46,808 nucleotides of DNA from an uncultured Rubritalea sp. (GTDB lineage Bacteria > Verrucomicrobiota > Verrucomicrobiia > Verrucomicrobiales > Akkermansiaceae), in assembly GCA_937981665.1 (NCBI GenBank), contig CALJOJ010000029.1, positions 1 through 46,808 of the forward strand. The letters run 5' to 3'. The position numbers were made by a program, and so were the translations under genes. The number at the start of each line of letters is the position of its first letter. Within the stretch, counting starts at the first letter, position 1. The notes beneath the pieces are model-generated. The model was not told the DNA's origin. It did no database searches and saw only the letters and a program-made list of their open reading frames with translations. Of the stretch, positions 16,290 through 25,671 are shown piece by piece.

Positions 16290-18605
16290 TTATTCTACAG
16301 GAATAGCTCTGGCGGGAGGATCTGGTGTGGCAACATCCCTATCTACACCTAATGGAAGTTCTCTTAATGCCGGAATATCTTCATCAATAGGAATAGCTGG
16401 TGGTTCTGAGTCTGGTATGGAAGCTGGTGCATCAGGGTTTACCTCGGCTGGCGGGGTGTATGGTGTTTCTAAACTGGAGTCTTCTTGTTCAGGAGGTGCT
16501 GGTGTTTCCTCTACCGGGTTAGGCTCTGGTGCTTCTTCTACGACCATTGCTCGTGGTGCATTGAGCGATGGATCATCTGGGATATTAGCTTCTGGGACTT
16601 CGATTTCATCTACTAAGATAGCCTTACCTGGCTCTCTTGATGTGGCAGTAGTTTCTTCTAACTCGTCGTCGTCACCGAGATCAGGAATGATAAGTGCTTT
16701 CTTAGAAACGTAGTGTCTGTTGAATGCTACGCCACTGAGTGGGTTAAAGAATGCTGGTACCATCGGGGCCGCTTTTTTACCACCCGAGATGGTCTCAAAA
16801 GGTGCTCCCTCATAAAGTACTGCAAATGCGTACTTAGGCTTATTCAATGGGAAGAAACCAGCAAACCATGCTAGGTTTTGTTTCTGACTAGGCGGCCCCC
16901 ACTGAGCTGTGCCTGTCTTACCACAGATGACTGAATAGGATGTAGCAGCACGCTTACCAGTACCCTTAGAGGTATTCACCACGCGGAACATACCGTCCTT
17001 GATGTACTTAATAAGTTTCTTATCAATACGTGTATTGTATCTGACACTGGTTTTACTCGCCATGATGATTTCACCACGAGAGTTTTGAAGCTGTTTGATG
17101 AGATTAAGCTTCGGCAGCACACCCTCATTACCTATGCCTGCCATGCTCTGCGCTACTTGGAGAGGAGTGGCTAACATTGCACCCTGACCGATAGATGCAT
17201 TGGCAATATCACCCTGTTTGATACTTCTATTAAAGGTGCGCTGGGCATATTCTTCTGTAAGGATGCTGCCTGGCTTTTCACCGTGCAGTGGCAAACCAGT
17301 GTGTGTACCGTATCCTAACTGACTGGCTAAATTCATAAAGTAACCTGGCCTAAGCCTCTCTGAGGCAAGGGATGCCTGAATAAAGAATGGGTTATTAGAA
17401 ACGGTGATGGCTGCTTTGATATCTAGATGACCACGGTTGGCACGTGACCAATCATACATCTTGATGTTACCGAGCTTAATGAAGGCTGGGCACTCAATTT
17501 TCTCCCAAGGGGTGATCCCTTTTGTATGCAGAGCTGCTAGACCAGTGACTACCTTAAAGGCAGATGCTGGTGGGTACTGGCCCTGGAAGGCACGGGCAAA
17601 GAGTGGTTTAGCTGGATCATTCAGAAGCTTATCTAGATCTGTTTGCTTCATAAAAGGCACGCGGAGATTTAGATCATAGGATGGACGGGATGCTAGTACG
17701 AGGACATCTCCGCTCTCTATATCGATGACTACGAAAGCACCACGCTTGCAGTATTTACTAAGGACAGACTCTGCACGGCGTTGCCAATCCATGTCGATAG
17801 TCGTAACCACGGTGCCACCTGGTTCTGGAGCTGTTTCTTCACGGCTCACCTCTTGGCCCATACTGTTGTACTGGAGCTTGAGTTGGCCATTTTTTCCTTT
17901 GAGCACGTCATCAAATGTGTGCTCGAGGCCTGCGCGCCCCTTCATTTCCCAGAAGAGCGGGTCGCCGTAGTTAATAGGACCTTCTTCTAGGTTACGCCTG
18001 GTACTACCTGTGTAGCCGATGATATGAGCAGCATTTGATTTCTGCGGATAGACACGCTGATAAATAGGGTGTAGGATGATCCCATCGATGAATTTTTTCT
18101 CAATTCTCGTACGATCCCAGTTTCTGACCACTTTTTTAAACGGCATTGGTAGCCAGCGGCGATGTTGGTAGTGCTCAAGAATTTTCTTATCTGTGAGCGT
18201 GATATTAGTACCTAGAGTTTTATCAATGATAGCGAGTCTCTCGCGAGCCCACGCAAGAACAAATTCATCTGACTCATCTTCAAATTGCTTCATCTGAAGT
18301 GCTGGATACCAGACGACTGTATTCTGAGCGTATGAGTAGCCGAAGCGATCCGTGATCTGGCCACGTGGCGCAGGAATGGAAAGTGTCATGGTCCGCGCAT
18401 CTGGGCGGGTTCGGATGCTAGCCTCACTAGGATCTAGCTTTTCTGGCTTAGCAGGCTCCTCAATTTCCTCTCCTTTGACTGCCTCTTTAACGTCTTCTGA
18501 AGCTGCGGCACCGGCATCAGCATCGGCATCAGCTTCCTGAGCGTAACCGAGGGTACTGAGACACAACATAGGAGCCACAAGCATGGCAATGGTTTTATGA
18601 TGCAT
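16290..18605 (-). CDS. PBP2-type peptidoglycan transpeptidase
   Basis: A class B penicillin-binding protein, 771 residues from the ATG at 18605 (795 from an in-frame ATG at 18677; numbering below uses the longer form). The dimerisation domain starts at IPAPRGQITDRFG (about 101-113). The transpeptidase motifs are SAFK (Ser372-Lys375), SNN (427-429) and KTG (587-589), all intact. It would crosslink peptidoglycan during elongation. Two oddities: the N-terminus reads as a secretory leader ending LGYA-QEAD rather than a long uncleaved anchor, and after about residue 665 a Pro/Glu/Asp-rich tail of about 120 residues follows. No rodA is adjacent. Confidence 0.88.
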   Translation of the reverse strand: MHHKTIAMLVAPMLCLSTLGYAQEADADADAGAAASEDVKEAVKGEEIEEPAKPEKLDPSEASIRTRPDARTMTLSIPAPRGQITDRFGYSYAQNTVVWYPALQMKQFEDESDEFVLAWARERLAIIDKTLGTNITLTDKKILEHYQHRRWLPMPFKKVVRNWDRTRIEKKFIDGIILHPIYQRVYPQKSNAAHIIGYTGSTRRNLEEGPINYGDPLFWEMKGRAGLEHTFDDVLKGKNGQLKLQYNSMGQEVSREETAPEPGGTVVTTIDMDWQRRAESVLSKYCKRGAFVVIDIESGDVLVLASRPSYDLNLRVPFMKQTDLDKLLNDPAKPLFARAFQGQYPPASAFKVVTGLAALHTKGITPWEKIECPAFIKLGNIKMYDWSRANRGHLDIKAAITVSNNPFFIQASLASERLRPGYFMNLASQLGYGTHTGLPLHGEKPGSILTEEYAQRTFNRSIKQGDIANASIGQGAMLATPLQVAQSMAGIGNEGVLPKLNLIKQLQNSRGEIIMASKTSVRYNTRIDKKLIKYIKDGMFRVVNTSKGTGKRAATSYSVICGKTGTAQWGPPSQKQNLAWFAGFFPLNKPKYAFAVLYEGAPFETISGGKKAAPMVPAFFNPLSGVAFNRHYVSKKALIIPDLGDDDELEETTATSREPGKAILVDEIEVPEANIPDDPSLNAPRAMVVEEAPEPNPVEETPAPPEQEDSSLETPYTPPAEVNPDAPASIPDSEPPAIPIDEDIPALRELPLGVDRDVATPDPPARAIPVE

Positions 18606-18957
18606 GTTAGTAAGTAATGTCCTGAGGGGGATTTCCAGCAAGGAATGCTGATAAGAAAATTTCGGATTCTTATACATAGTAAGTTAGTCGATGAACCTTA
18701 TTTGGTAAGCAGAGGATAGTAAGAATATTTCTATAAGTCGATAGAAACTAATGAGAACTTCATGGAATTTCCGTACTGATGTATTCCTCTACGCTACAGA
18801 GATAATTTACTCTCGAATCTAAGTGATGGTCTATAGCTATTTTTCATAAGGTGATAAATATGTATCTCGCCTCGACTTGAAACTTGACTTAGTAGCTCTG
18901 TGTGTTGTTACTGCAGTGGCTCGCTATTGAGTATTTATCAAACAATTAGAACATATT
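18606..18957. promoter_or_regulatory. Divergent promoter region PBP2/bamA
   Basis: A gap of about 350 bp between the leftward PBP2 gene and the rightward bamA. It is AT-rich and must carry both promoters. I see no ORF and no repeat other than poly-AT tracts. An in-frame ATG at 18677 would extend the PBP2 gene into this stretch by 24 codons. Confidence 0.4.
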
Positions 18958-21261
18958 ATGAGAATTTCATTATCCATTATCTCATCGATTGTAGTCGTCT
19001 TGGCTACATTATTTATGAGTACTCCTCGTGCATTGGCACAGAATGATCTCGAGGGAAAAACTGTCAGCTCAGTTTACATTAAGTACCGTGGAGTGGCGAC
19101 AGTCACTAAGCAAAGAATCCTAGACAACATGTCTATGAAAGCTGGTCAGAAATATAGCGCTGAAAGAATAGACGAGGACATCAGAAACTTAGTAAGAAAA
19201 GGGCTAGTCGATGACGTAGACATCCTAGCAGATATAAGTGTAAACTCTGTAAAACTCATCGTAGAACTAGATACGAGCACTAACGTAGTGGGCGTAGGCT
19301 TCAGAAATAATAAAAAATTTAGTAGTAAAAGCCTACTTAATGAAGTGGACCTTAAGCCGGGTATATCACTTACCGATAAGCTTATTGTCGAAGGTAAAAA
19401 CAAGATTTTAAATAAGTATAATGCATTTGGTTATCCAGACATTATAGTAAGACATTCTGTAGAGCCTACTAACCGCCCAGGGTTCTCAGATGTCATCTTT
19501 ACGATCGTAGAAGGTCAGAAGAGCATCGTACGTAAAATAAGATTCTCAGGTAACAACAGCATCGCGAGCCACACATTGAGAAATCTCATGGAGACTAAGC
19601 AGAAGGGAATCTTCTCTTTCATCACGAAGTCAGGAAATATTGACTTCGATAAGCTAGAAGATGATCGCGAGCTTGTCCTCGAGAAATACCGTAATGAAGG
19701 TTACCTTAATGTATCTTCATCTGGCTTCTCTCGTGAATCAGTGAGAGACGGCAGAGTGGATCTCGTACTCAACATCAACGAAGGACAGAAGTACAACGTG
19801 AATCGCGTTACTTTCGGGCCAATAAAAATTTTCAAACCTGAGGAACTCGCTCCAGCACTCACTACTGTGGCTGGTAAAGGCTACTCAGCTAAAAAGATCC
19901 GTGAAGACGTGAAGACGATCCGCGCATACTATGGATCTAAAGGATATGCCGATGCAGCAGTGAAGCCTGAGGTGAAGTCAGCTGGCGGTACTAATCTGAA
20001 CGTGATCTACCACGTCACAGAAGGTTCATTCTACCGCGTGGGTAAAGTGACTATTGAGGGAAATAATGTCACTCGCGATCGTGTGATCCGCCGTGAGATA
20101 CCACTCAAGCCAGGTGATAACTTCAATACTGTGGACATCGAGACGACACGTAAACGTCTCCAGAATCTCAACTACTTCAGCCAAGTAGTAGCCAGCCCAA
20201 CAAGTAGTTCACAGAAGGGCTACAGAGACATCAGCATCGATGTACAGGAGAAGAAAACTGGTTCACTCCAGTTTGGTCTCGGGTTTAGTTCTATCGACAG
20301 CATCGTGGGCTTTGTCACACTGGAGCAGACTAACTTTGATATTCATAATCCAGGGCCATTCACAGGTGGCGGCCAGAGATTCGGTCTAGAGCTCAGAGCT
20401 GGTGCGGAGACGCAGAACTTCAAGATATCACTCGTAGAGCCATGGTTCCTAGGTCAGCGCCTCTCACTCGGTGGCGAGCTATACTATAAAGGTTCACAGT
20501 TCTTCAGTGACTTCTACGAGCAGGTAGACATCGGTGGTGCAGTTTACATCCGTAAGCCACTTGGTAAGCGCTCATATCTCCGTGCTGAATACCGTCTTGA
20601 GCAGGTAGAAATAGATGTGGATAGTGATACGCCAGCTACTTCTAGATTTCAGGATGAAGACGGAAAGTTCCTCCGCAGCTTGCTCGGTCTTAACTACGTG
20701 TATGATAATAGAAATGCTCTCTCTACACCACGCAGTGGACACAAGGTAGATGTGGGTCTCTATGTAGGCGTAGGCAGTGATCTCGCTACCTATGGCTTCA
20801 CAGCTAAGGGAGCTAAACACTGGAACCTCTGGTGGGATTCTATCTTCACTCTAGAAGGTGCTGTCGCTGTCGCTGACGGTAGTGATGATGTTCCTATCTT
20901 TGAGCGCCAGTTCCTAGGTGGTGCACGTACGCTACGTGGATATGAGTTCCGCGATGTGGGTCCACGTGATGCAGATACTGGTGAAGTGCTCGGTGGTAAT
21001 ACATCCGCATATATCTCAGCAGAGATGACATTCCCAGTGGTGGAAAATGTCCGCGTAGCCATCTTCGGTGATGCTGGATTTGTAAACGAAGAGAGCTTCG
21101 ACTTCGGAGTGGATAATCTCCACACAGACATAGGTCTCGGACTTAGACTCAACTTACCATTCGGTCCACTAGCGATCGACTACGCTATTCCAATAAGCTT
21201 CGAAGATGAAGATGCTGATAATGGCGGTCAGTTTAACTTCTACATTAACTACGAATTCTAA
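18958..21261 (+). CDS. bamA: BamA outer-membrane assembly protein
   Basis: A 767-residue Omp85 protein that inserts beta-barrels into the outer membrane. It has a signal peptide (MRISLSIISS...TPRALAQ, cut near residue 28). Tandem POTRA domains follow from about residue 34 to 415, each ending in an EG-x-x-Y/F-like motif, for example 'VEGQKSIVRKIRF', 'NEGQKYNVNRVTF' and 'TEGSFYRVGKVTI'. The C-terminal barrel contains the Omp85 lid motif VLGGARTLRGYEFRD-like stretch (QFLGGARTLRGYEFRD, about 650-665) and ends in YINYEF with the terminal aromatic residue. It stands alone, and no lpxD or Skp gene follows. Confidence 0.95.
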   Translation: MRISLSIISSIVVVLATLFMSTPRALAQNDLEGKTVSSVYIKYRGVATVTKQRILDNMSMKAGQKYSAERIDEDIRNLVRKGLVDDVDILADISVNSVKLIVELDTSTNVVGVGFRNNKKFSSKSLLNEVDLKPGISLTDKLIVEGKNKILNKYNAFGYPDIIVRHSVEPTNRPGFSDVIFTIVEGQKSIVRKIRFSGNNSIASHTLRNLMETKQKGIFSFITKSGNIDFDKLEDDRELVLEKYRNEGYLNVSSSGFSRESVRDGRVDLVLNINEGQKYNVNRVTFGPIKIFKPEELAPALTTVAGKGYSAKKIREDVKTIRAYYGSKGYADAAVKPEVKSAGGTNLNVIYHVTEGSFYRVGKVTIEGNNVTRDRVIRREIPLKPGDNFNTVDIETTRKRLQNLNYFSQVVASPTSSSQKGYRDISIDVQEKKTGSLQFGLGFSSIDSIVGFVTLEQTNFDIHNPGPFTGGGQRFGLELRAGAETQNFKISLVEPWFLGQRLSLGGELYYKGSQFFSDFYEQVDIGGAVYIRKPLGKRSYLRAEYRLEQVEIDVDSDTPATSRFQDEDGKFLRSLLGLNYVYDNRNALSTPRSGHKVDVGLYVGVGSDLATYGFTAKGAKHWNLWWDSIFTLEGAVAVADGSDDVPIFERQFLGGARTLRGYEFRDVGPRDADTGEVLGGNTSAYISAEMTFPVVENVRVAIFGDAGFVNEESFDFGVDNLHTDIGLGLRLNLPFGPLAIDYAIPISFEDEDADNGGQFNFYINYEF

Positions 21262-21828
21262 AATAACGCATTCTTAGTAAAAGTATGAAAATTTAAATCC
21301 CTGTTAGAATCATCTAACAGGGATTTTTTTAGTATAAAATAATGAAAGTGTAACACTTGTAGACCTGTATCTTGATCATAGTAGCCAAAGTAGTTAAACT
21401 CTTTTTCTTATTCTATTATTGGCACTCTAACATTTCTAAAATGAGCTATTTGTGCTGTGAATAAGTGTGTGTAACTAACTGTGTGGATGTGAACAAGCTG
21501 TGGGTTGGGAATAACAGTGAATATCTTTTAGGATAAAAAGCTGACTTACACATGCCCACTAATAGTTTTTACACACGCTATTAACACGGTGGAACATCAA
21601 CTCTAATCATGAGAAACAGGTATATTTGCTACTTATGAACATGCATAAGAAGAAGAACTATTTTCTAATTTTAAAAAGATATTTAGTAACCATGTGAGTA
21701 AGTTTCCCAATGTAATAGGTATCTAGTCTTTTTCATTAGCTACTAAATGATGCCATGGAAAATGAAATTAGATAGGTTCAGTTTTTACTATTTGATCTGG
21801 ATCATTAACCCTAAAATAAACGAATACT
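21262..21828. other. Long non-coding spacer after bamA
   Basis: 567 bp without a supported gene. It holds the bamA terminator at 21295-21333 and, at 21451-21560, a stretch rich in TGTG and CACA words including TGTGAATAA (21456-21464), one mismatch from a DnaA box, and TGTGGATGT (21482-21490). Also seen is CACGGTGGAACATC near 21588, similar to half of the parS-like site at 30573. No AT-rich unwinding element or dnaA is visible, so an origin is not claimed. The rest probably holds the promoter for the gene at 21829. Confidence 0.4.
21295..21333 (+). terminator. bamA terminator built from inverted TCTAACAG octamers
   Basis: Bases 21295-21308 and 21313-21326 form a perfect 14-bp stem with an ATCA loop, followed by a T-run to 21330. 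Each arm contains one copy of the octamer (CTGTTAGA at 21301 and TCTAACAG at 21313). It lies 33 bp after the bamA stop. In Neisseria and Haemophilus, paired uptake sequences form terminators in this way. Confidence 0.85.
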
Positions 21829-22455
21829 ATGAAATTAATAAAATCTGTTAGTCAGTGGTCAACCTGCATTGTTCTGAGTACTAGTGCTGTGATGGCTCAA
21901 GACTCTGTGAAAGAGAGAAGACAAAAAGGACAGAAGGCTGAGCTCTTCTACAATGCTGCTGAGCAATCATACTTAGATGGTGATATCGCTGCAGCAATGA
22001 CATCGATCCGCGCTGCATTAGCTATAGACCGTGGTCATGGACGTACTATAGCTCTGGCTAGAAAGATAGAAGCAGGTGGTGGAGACCGTGCAGTGTTATT
22101 ACTCCGTAAACGTACTGTCAGGGGCGTTGTACTACCCCTCATAGATATTGAGGACTCATCCTTACGCGATGCTCTTAAGGTGCTTTCTAATGCGATAGAG
22201 AAGGCATCAGATGATAAGGTGATCCCTAACTTCGTGATTCAAGATAGGAAGAAGCTAATGGACAGTGCTAGGATTACAATGAAGCTGAGAAGTATGCCTG
22301 CAGGAAATGTGCTAGATCACATACTTAGTGAGGTGAATGGTTACGCAAGTTATGGAAAGTATTCAATCGAGATCCGTACGAGATCCACTTCTTCTAGTAC
22401 TAAGAAAGAAGAACCAGTGGTCGAGCAAGTAGAGGAAGATAAGACCTCAGAATAA
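21829..22455 (+). CDS. Secreted TPR/STN-like protein, unknown function
   Basis: A 208-residue exported protein with a signal peptide ending near MAQ-DS (residue 24). The N-terminal mature part (about 35-85) reads like a TPR pair (AELFYNAAEQSYLDGDIAAA). The second half (about 105-185) resembles an STN or secretin N-domain-like fold: 'LPLIDIEDSSLRDALKVLSN' followed by ITMKLRSMPAGNVLDHILSE and YSIEIRTR. A Ser/Thr/Glu-rich tail ends the protein. Such combinations occur in secretin-associated or TonB-type signalling proteins, but no secretin gene is nearby. The function is unknown. Confidence 0.7.
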   Translation: MKLIKSVSQWSTCIVLSTSAVMAQDSVKERRQKGQKAELFYNAAEQSYLDGDIAAAMTSIRAALAIDRGHGRTIALARKIEAGGGDRAVLLLRKRTVRGVVLPLIDIEDSSLRDALKVLSNAIEKASDDKVIPNFVIQDRKKLMDSARITMKLRSMPAGNVLDHILSEVNGYASYGKYSIEIRTRSTSSSTKKEEPVVEQVEEDKTSE

Positions 22456-22518
22456 TATAATTTTATAAGCTCTAGCTTTTGATTTGAGGCCTTAAGTTCA
22501 TTGTGTGTGAATGTTAAA

Positions 22519-22564
22519 AAAACCTTACCCCTAGCAGCGCGAAAGCTACTGGAGGTAAGGTTTT
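22519..22564. terminator. Bidirectional terminator between convergent genes
   Basis: AAAACCTTACC (22519-22529) and GGTAAGGTTTT (22554-22564) form an 11-bp stem, and an inner TAGC/GCTA pair sits in the loop. The A-run before and the T-run after let it act in both directions, between the gene ending at 22455 and the leftward gene ending at 22595. Confidence 0.8.
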
Positions 22565-22594
22565 ATTTTTTAAAGTTATGGAACTAATAGCTTC

Positions 22595-23116
22595 CTAGCT
22601 CTCAGCATCGATGATTGTTTTATCATCGTTCTTAGAGGATGTACCGATCGCTGTAGTACGGAGACTAGGTACGATCTTATGGATGAGTTTCTTAAATCCA
22701 CTTTCTGCCTCCTGAAGTTCTTCTTCTGCTGATCTGATAGACTTTTCCCAAGCCGCTGCGAATCCAGGTGCTTGTTCACGCATGTTGCTGACCGCTATTT
22801 CCATGAGATCTAGTTTACGTTGCTCTACTTTACCTGGCTTTTGTTGAATGGTCTGGATATTTACTCTGAGTGTCTCGTTCTGCTGCTTGAGATCTGTAAG
22901 TTGAACTTGGAGAGTCTCGTTACCTTTAGCATTTATTTTGAGCTGAGTACCAAGGTGAGTCTGTAGGTCAGTATTCTCTTTAGTGATGCGGTTAAGTTCT
23001 TTTCTAAGACCTTTTTTATCCTTGCGGTTAGAGTTCCAGACGAAAATGATCAAGAGGAGTCCACCTAGTACTCCCCATGTATATTGGTTATCTGCTATGT
23101 AGTTTAAAATTTCCAT
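22595..23116 (-). CDS. Membrane-anchored coiled-coil protein
   Basis: A 173-residue protein with a single N-terminal membrane anchor (YTWGVLGGLLLIIFVWNS, about 13-30) followed by a long charged and heptad-like helical region (about 35-100, ELNRITKENTDLQTHL and VQLTDLKQQNETLRVNIQ). The C-terminal third (about 105-173) has a further amphipathic segment (WEKSIRSAEEELQEAES). The build resembles cytoplasmic-facing scaffold or RmuC-like coiled coils, but without a recognisable catalytic domain. The function is unknown. It lies convergent to 21829-22455. Confidence 0.65.
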   Translation of the reverse strand: MEILNYIADNQYTWGVLGGLLLIIFVWNSNRKDKKGLRKELNRITKENTDLQTHLGTQLKINAKGNETLQVQLTDLKQQNETLRVNIQTIQQKPGKVEQRKLDLMEIAVSNMREQAPGFAAAWEKSIRSAEEELQEAESGFKKLIHKIVPSLRTTAIGTSSKNDDKTIIDAES

Positions 23117-23194
23117 GCCGCTAATCTAAAGTATATTTTCTGATAAATCTATGTCAATGTTGCAATTTTGTTATGATTCCTTTAAATCCCTTAT

Positions 23195-24568
23195 ATGAGT
23201 ATACTATACGAGGATCTATGTAGCATTATTTCACCTAAAATAGTCACAATAGCCAAGGATGTGATGGAGAAGCATGCGATAGATCGCTGGTATGCTAGTG
23301 GAATGCCAGATGTCGTGGTGTTGGCTCAGAATACTGAGGATGTGGTAGCGGTGATGCAGTATGCAGATAAGCATGAGATTCCGGTATATACCCGTGGAGC
23401 TGGAGTAGGATATGTAGGTGGATGTGTTCCTGTGAATGGAGGGATCGCTCTTTCTGTGGCTGAGATGAAGGATATTGTAGAGTTAAACCCAGCTGATGGT
23501 TGCGTAGTGGTACAGCCTGGTGTGATCACTGGTGATCTGCAAGATGCGGCACGTGCAGTGGGCTGGTACTACCCGCCAGATCCAGCATCACTAAAGGAAT
23601 GCTCTATCGGTGGAAATATAGCTACGAATGCTGGTGGACCACGCTGTCTGAAGTACGGAGTGACGAAGCAATATGTTCTGGGTCTTAAGGTGGTGACGGC
23701 TACTGGTAAGGTTCTAAATCTAGGTGGTAGGTGTCATAAGAATAAGACAGGATTTGATCTGGCTACCATGATTACAGGCTCTGAAGGGATGTTAGGTATC
23801 ATTACTGAAGCAACGTTACGCATCATTCCGCATCCAGAAACTCGTGCAATGTTAGGCGCTTCGTTTAAAGACTTTGCTGAGGCTGCGGGAGCAGTTCAGG
23901 CTATTTTAAATAGTGGTGTGTTACCGAGTGCGCTTGAGATCACAGATGCATTTACTTTAGCTGCAGCGAGAGATTATTTAGGGAAAGATAACTTACCTCC
24001 AGGAGATGCTTATCTGATGGTCGAGATAGATGGTCGAGTTAGTTCAGTGGCTACTGAAATAGCTTCATTGCAAGAATTTCTTACCGATCTAGGAGCGCTG
24101 CGCGTGGATAAGGCTGCTGATGAAGTAGAGGCGGAGAAGATCTGGCAGCTGCGCAGAGACTTCTCATATTCTCTCAGACATACTGGTCTTACGAAGTTGA
24201 ATGAAGACATCGTAGTCCCTAGATCTAAGCTTGTTGATTTGGTAAATTTTGCTAATGAACTACAAGAAGAAACAGGGATTCCTATCGCGTGTTTTGGTCA
24301 TGCAGGGGATGGAAATATTCATACTAACTTGATGGTGGAAAATTACGAAGATCCTGAGATCAAGGCGACTGCTGATAATGCCTTAGATAAGCTTTTCACT
24401 TGGGTGCTAGATCAAGGTGGGACAATCACCGGCGAACACGGTGTGGGTCTCGCTAAAAAGCGCTGGATTAAGCAAGCACTGGGTGAAGAGGTCTTTACCA
24501 TGCATCAGACCATCAAGAAGGCACTTGATCCTAAGGGAATTCTCAATCCCGGAAAATTTCTAGATTAG
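23195..24568 (+). CDS. glcD: FAD-linked oxidase (GlcD/D-lactate dehydrogenase type)
   Basis: A 457-residue VAO/PCMH flavoprotein. The FAD-binding half carries TRGAGVGYVGG (about 65-75) and IGGNIATNAGGPRCLKYG (about 139-156). The C-terminal substrate half has CFGHAGDGNIHTNLM (about 365-379) and GTITGEHGVGLAKK (about 408-421), typical of 2-hydroxyacid dehydrogenases such as glycolate oxidase GlcD or D-lactate dehydrogenase. It probably oxidises a 2-hydroxy acid and passes electrons to quinone. No glcE or glcF follows, so the exact substrate and partner are unknown. It is followed by trpS after 59 bp. Confidence 0.85.
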   Translation: MSILYEDLCSIISPKIVTIAKDVMEKHAIDRWYASGMPDVVVLAQNTEDVVAVMQYADKHEIPVYTRGAGVGYVGGCVPVNGGIALSVAEMKDIVELNPADGCVVVQPGVITGDLQDAARAVGWYYPPDPASLKECSIGGNIATNAGGPRCLKYGVTKQYVLGLKVVTATGKVLNLGGRCHKNKTGFDLATMITGSEGMLGIITEATLRIIPHPETRAMLGASFKDFAEAAGAVQAILNSGVLPSALEITDAFTLAAARDYLGKDNLPPGDAYLMVEIDGRVSSVATEIASLQEFLTDLGALRVDKAADEVEAEKIWQLRRDFSYSLRHTGLTKLNEDIVVPRSKLVDLVNFANELQEETGIPIACFGHAGDGNIHTNLMVENYEDPEIKATADNALDKLFTWVLDQGGTITGEHGVGLAKKRWIKQALGEEVFTMHQTIKKALDPKGILNPGKFLD

Positions 24569-24627
24569 GGTTCTTTGACATTAGGATCGTGATTGCATTT
24601 TAGGAGATCTTCCGCTAGATCCCTTGC

Positions 24628-25602
24628 ATGCGTATTCTTACAGGACTTCAGCCTAGTGGTAAGCTTCATATAGGTAACTATTTCGGAGCTATGGACCCTG
24701 CTGTGAAACTTCAGGATCAAGGTGAGGCTTTTTACTTTCTAGCGGACTATCATGCGATGACTTCCATGACTGATCCAGCGACATTACGTGAGAATGTAAA
24801 GGATCTAGCGATTGATTTTTTAGCTTGTGGGTTAGACCCTGAGAAGGCTACTATTTTCCGTCAAAGTGACATTCCAGAAGTGAATGAACTAGCCTGGATT
24901 TTGTCGACTGTGTGTCCTATGGGATTACTCCAGCGATGTCATTCTTATAAAGATAAGGTAGAACGTGGACTGGATGCTAACCATGCGTTATTTGCCTACC
25001 CAGCATTGATGGCAGCAGACATTTTACTCTATGATGCTAATCTTGTTCCAGTAGGTAAAGATCAGAAGCAGCATCTTGAAGTGACTCGTGATCTTGCAGG
25101 TAAAGTGAATGATAAATTTGGGGAAGGAACACTAGTTGTACCTGAAGCTCAGATAAAGGAAAACACAGCTGTGGTACCTGGTCTCGATGGTCAGAAAATG
25201 AGTAAAAGCTATGGTAATACAATCCCTCTAACAGGTGGCAAGAAAGAGATCCGTAAGAGCATCATGAAGATCATCACTACTACTCATGAAGTGGAAGAAG
25301 CTAAGCCGACTGATGGCTCTACTGTGATAGCGCTGTATAAGCTATTTACAGATGAAGCCGCTGTTCAGACAATGATCGATGAGCACGGACATAGTGGAGA
25401 AGAGGGGAAAGGCTACGGACATTTCAAGCAACAATTATTTGAAGCTTACTGGGATAAATTTACCGCTGTTAGAGAGAAGCGTGAAGAGCTGGAGAATAAT
25501 CTAGACTATGTGCAAGAAGTCATCGCTAAAGGCGCTGAGAAGGCTCGTGAGGAGTCTAGTAAGGTGCTCGATAGAGTGCGTGCTGCAGTAGGACTAAGAT
25601 AG
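24628..25602 (+). CDS. trpS: Tryptophan--tRNA ligase
   Basis: A 324-residue class I aminoacyl-tRNA synthetase. The HIGH-type motif is HIGN in LQPSGKLHIGNYFGAM (about 7-22). The KMSKS loop is exact in GLDGQKMSKSYGN (about 187-199). It charges tRNA-Trp in the cytoplasm. The length is close to bacterial TrpRS (about 330). Two TCTAACAG octamers fall inside it (25227 and 25466). No attenuator-like leader is apparent upstream; the preceding 59 bp carry only a weak AGATC inverted motif. Confidence 0.95.
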   Translation: MRILTGLQPSGKLHIGNYFGAMDPAVKLQDQGEAFYFLADYHAMTSMTDPATLRENVKDLAIDFLACGLDPEKATIFRQSDIPEVNELAWILSTVCPMGLLQRCHSYKDKVERGLDANHALFAYPALMAADILLYDANLVPVGKDQKQHLEVTRDLAGKVNDKFGEGTLVVPEAQIKENTAVVPGLDGQKMSKSYGNTIPLTGGKKEIRKSIMKIITTTHEVEEAKPTDGSTVIALYKLFTDEAAVQTMIDEHGHSGEEGKGYGHFKQQLFEAYWDKFTAVREKREELENNLDYVQEVIAKGAEKAREESSKVLDRVRAAVGLR

Positions 25603-25671
25603 TTTATAGGTAGCGGGAATTTGTCCCTTTACTTATCTCTCTCATGAAGGAGATTTGATCATTAATAGAGA

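Noticed and set aside
16276-16713. 145-codon Ser/Gly-rich ORF on the plus strand
   Set aside because: It is antisense to the Pro/Glu-rich tail of the PBP2 gene; its low-complexity composition is the mirror of that tail.
21451-21560. Possible oriC with DnaA boxes
   Set aside because: Only one 9-mer is within one mismatch of the DnaA box, there is no dnaA gene, and no clear unwinding element is seen.
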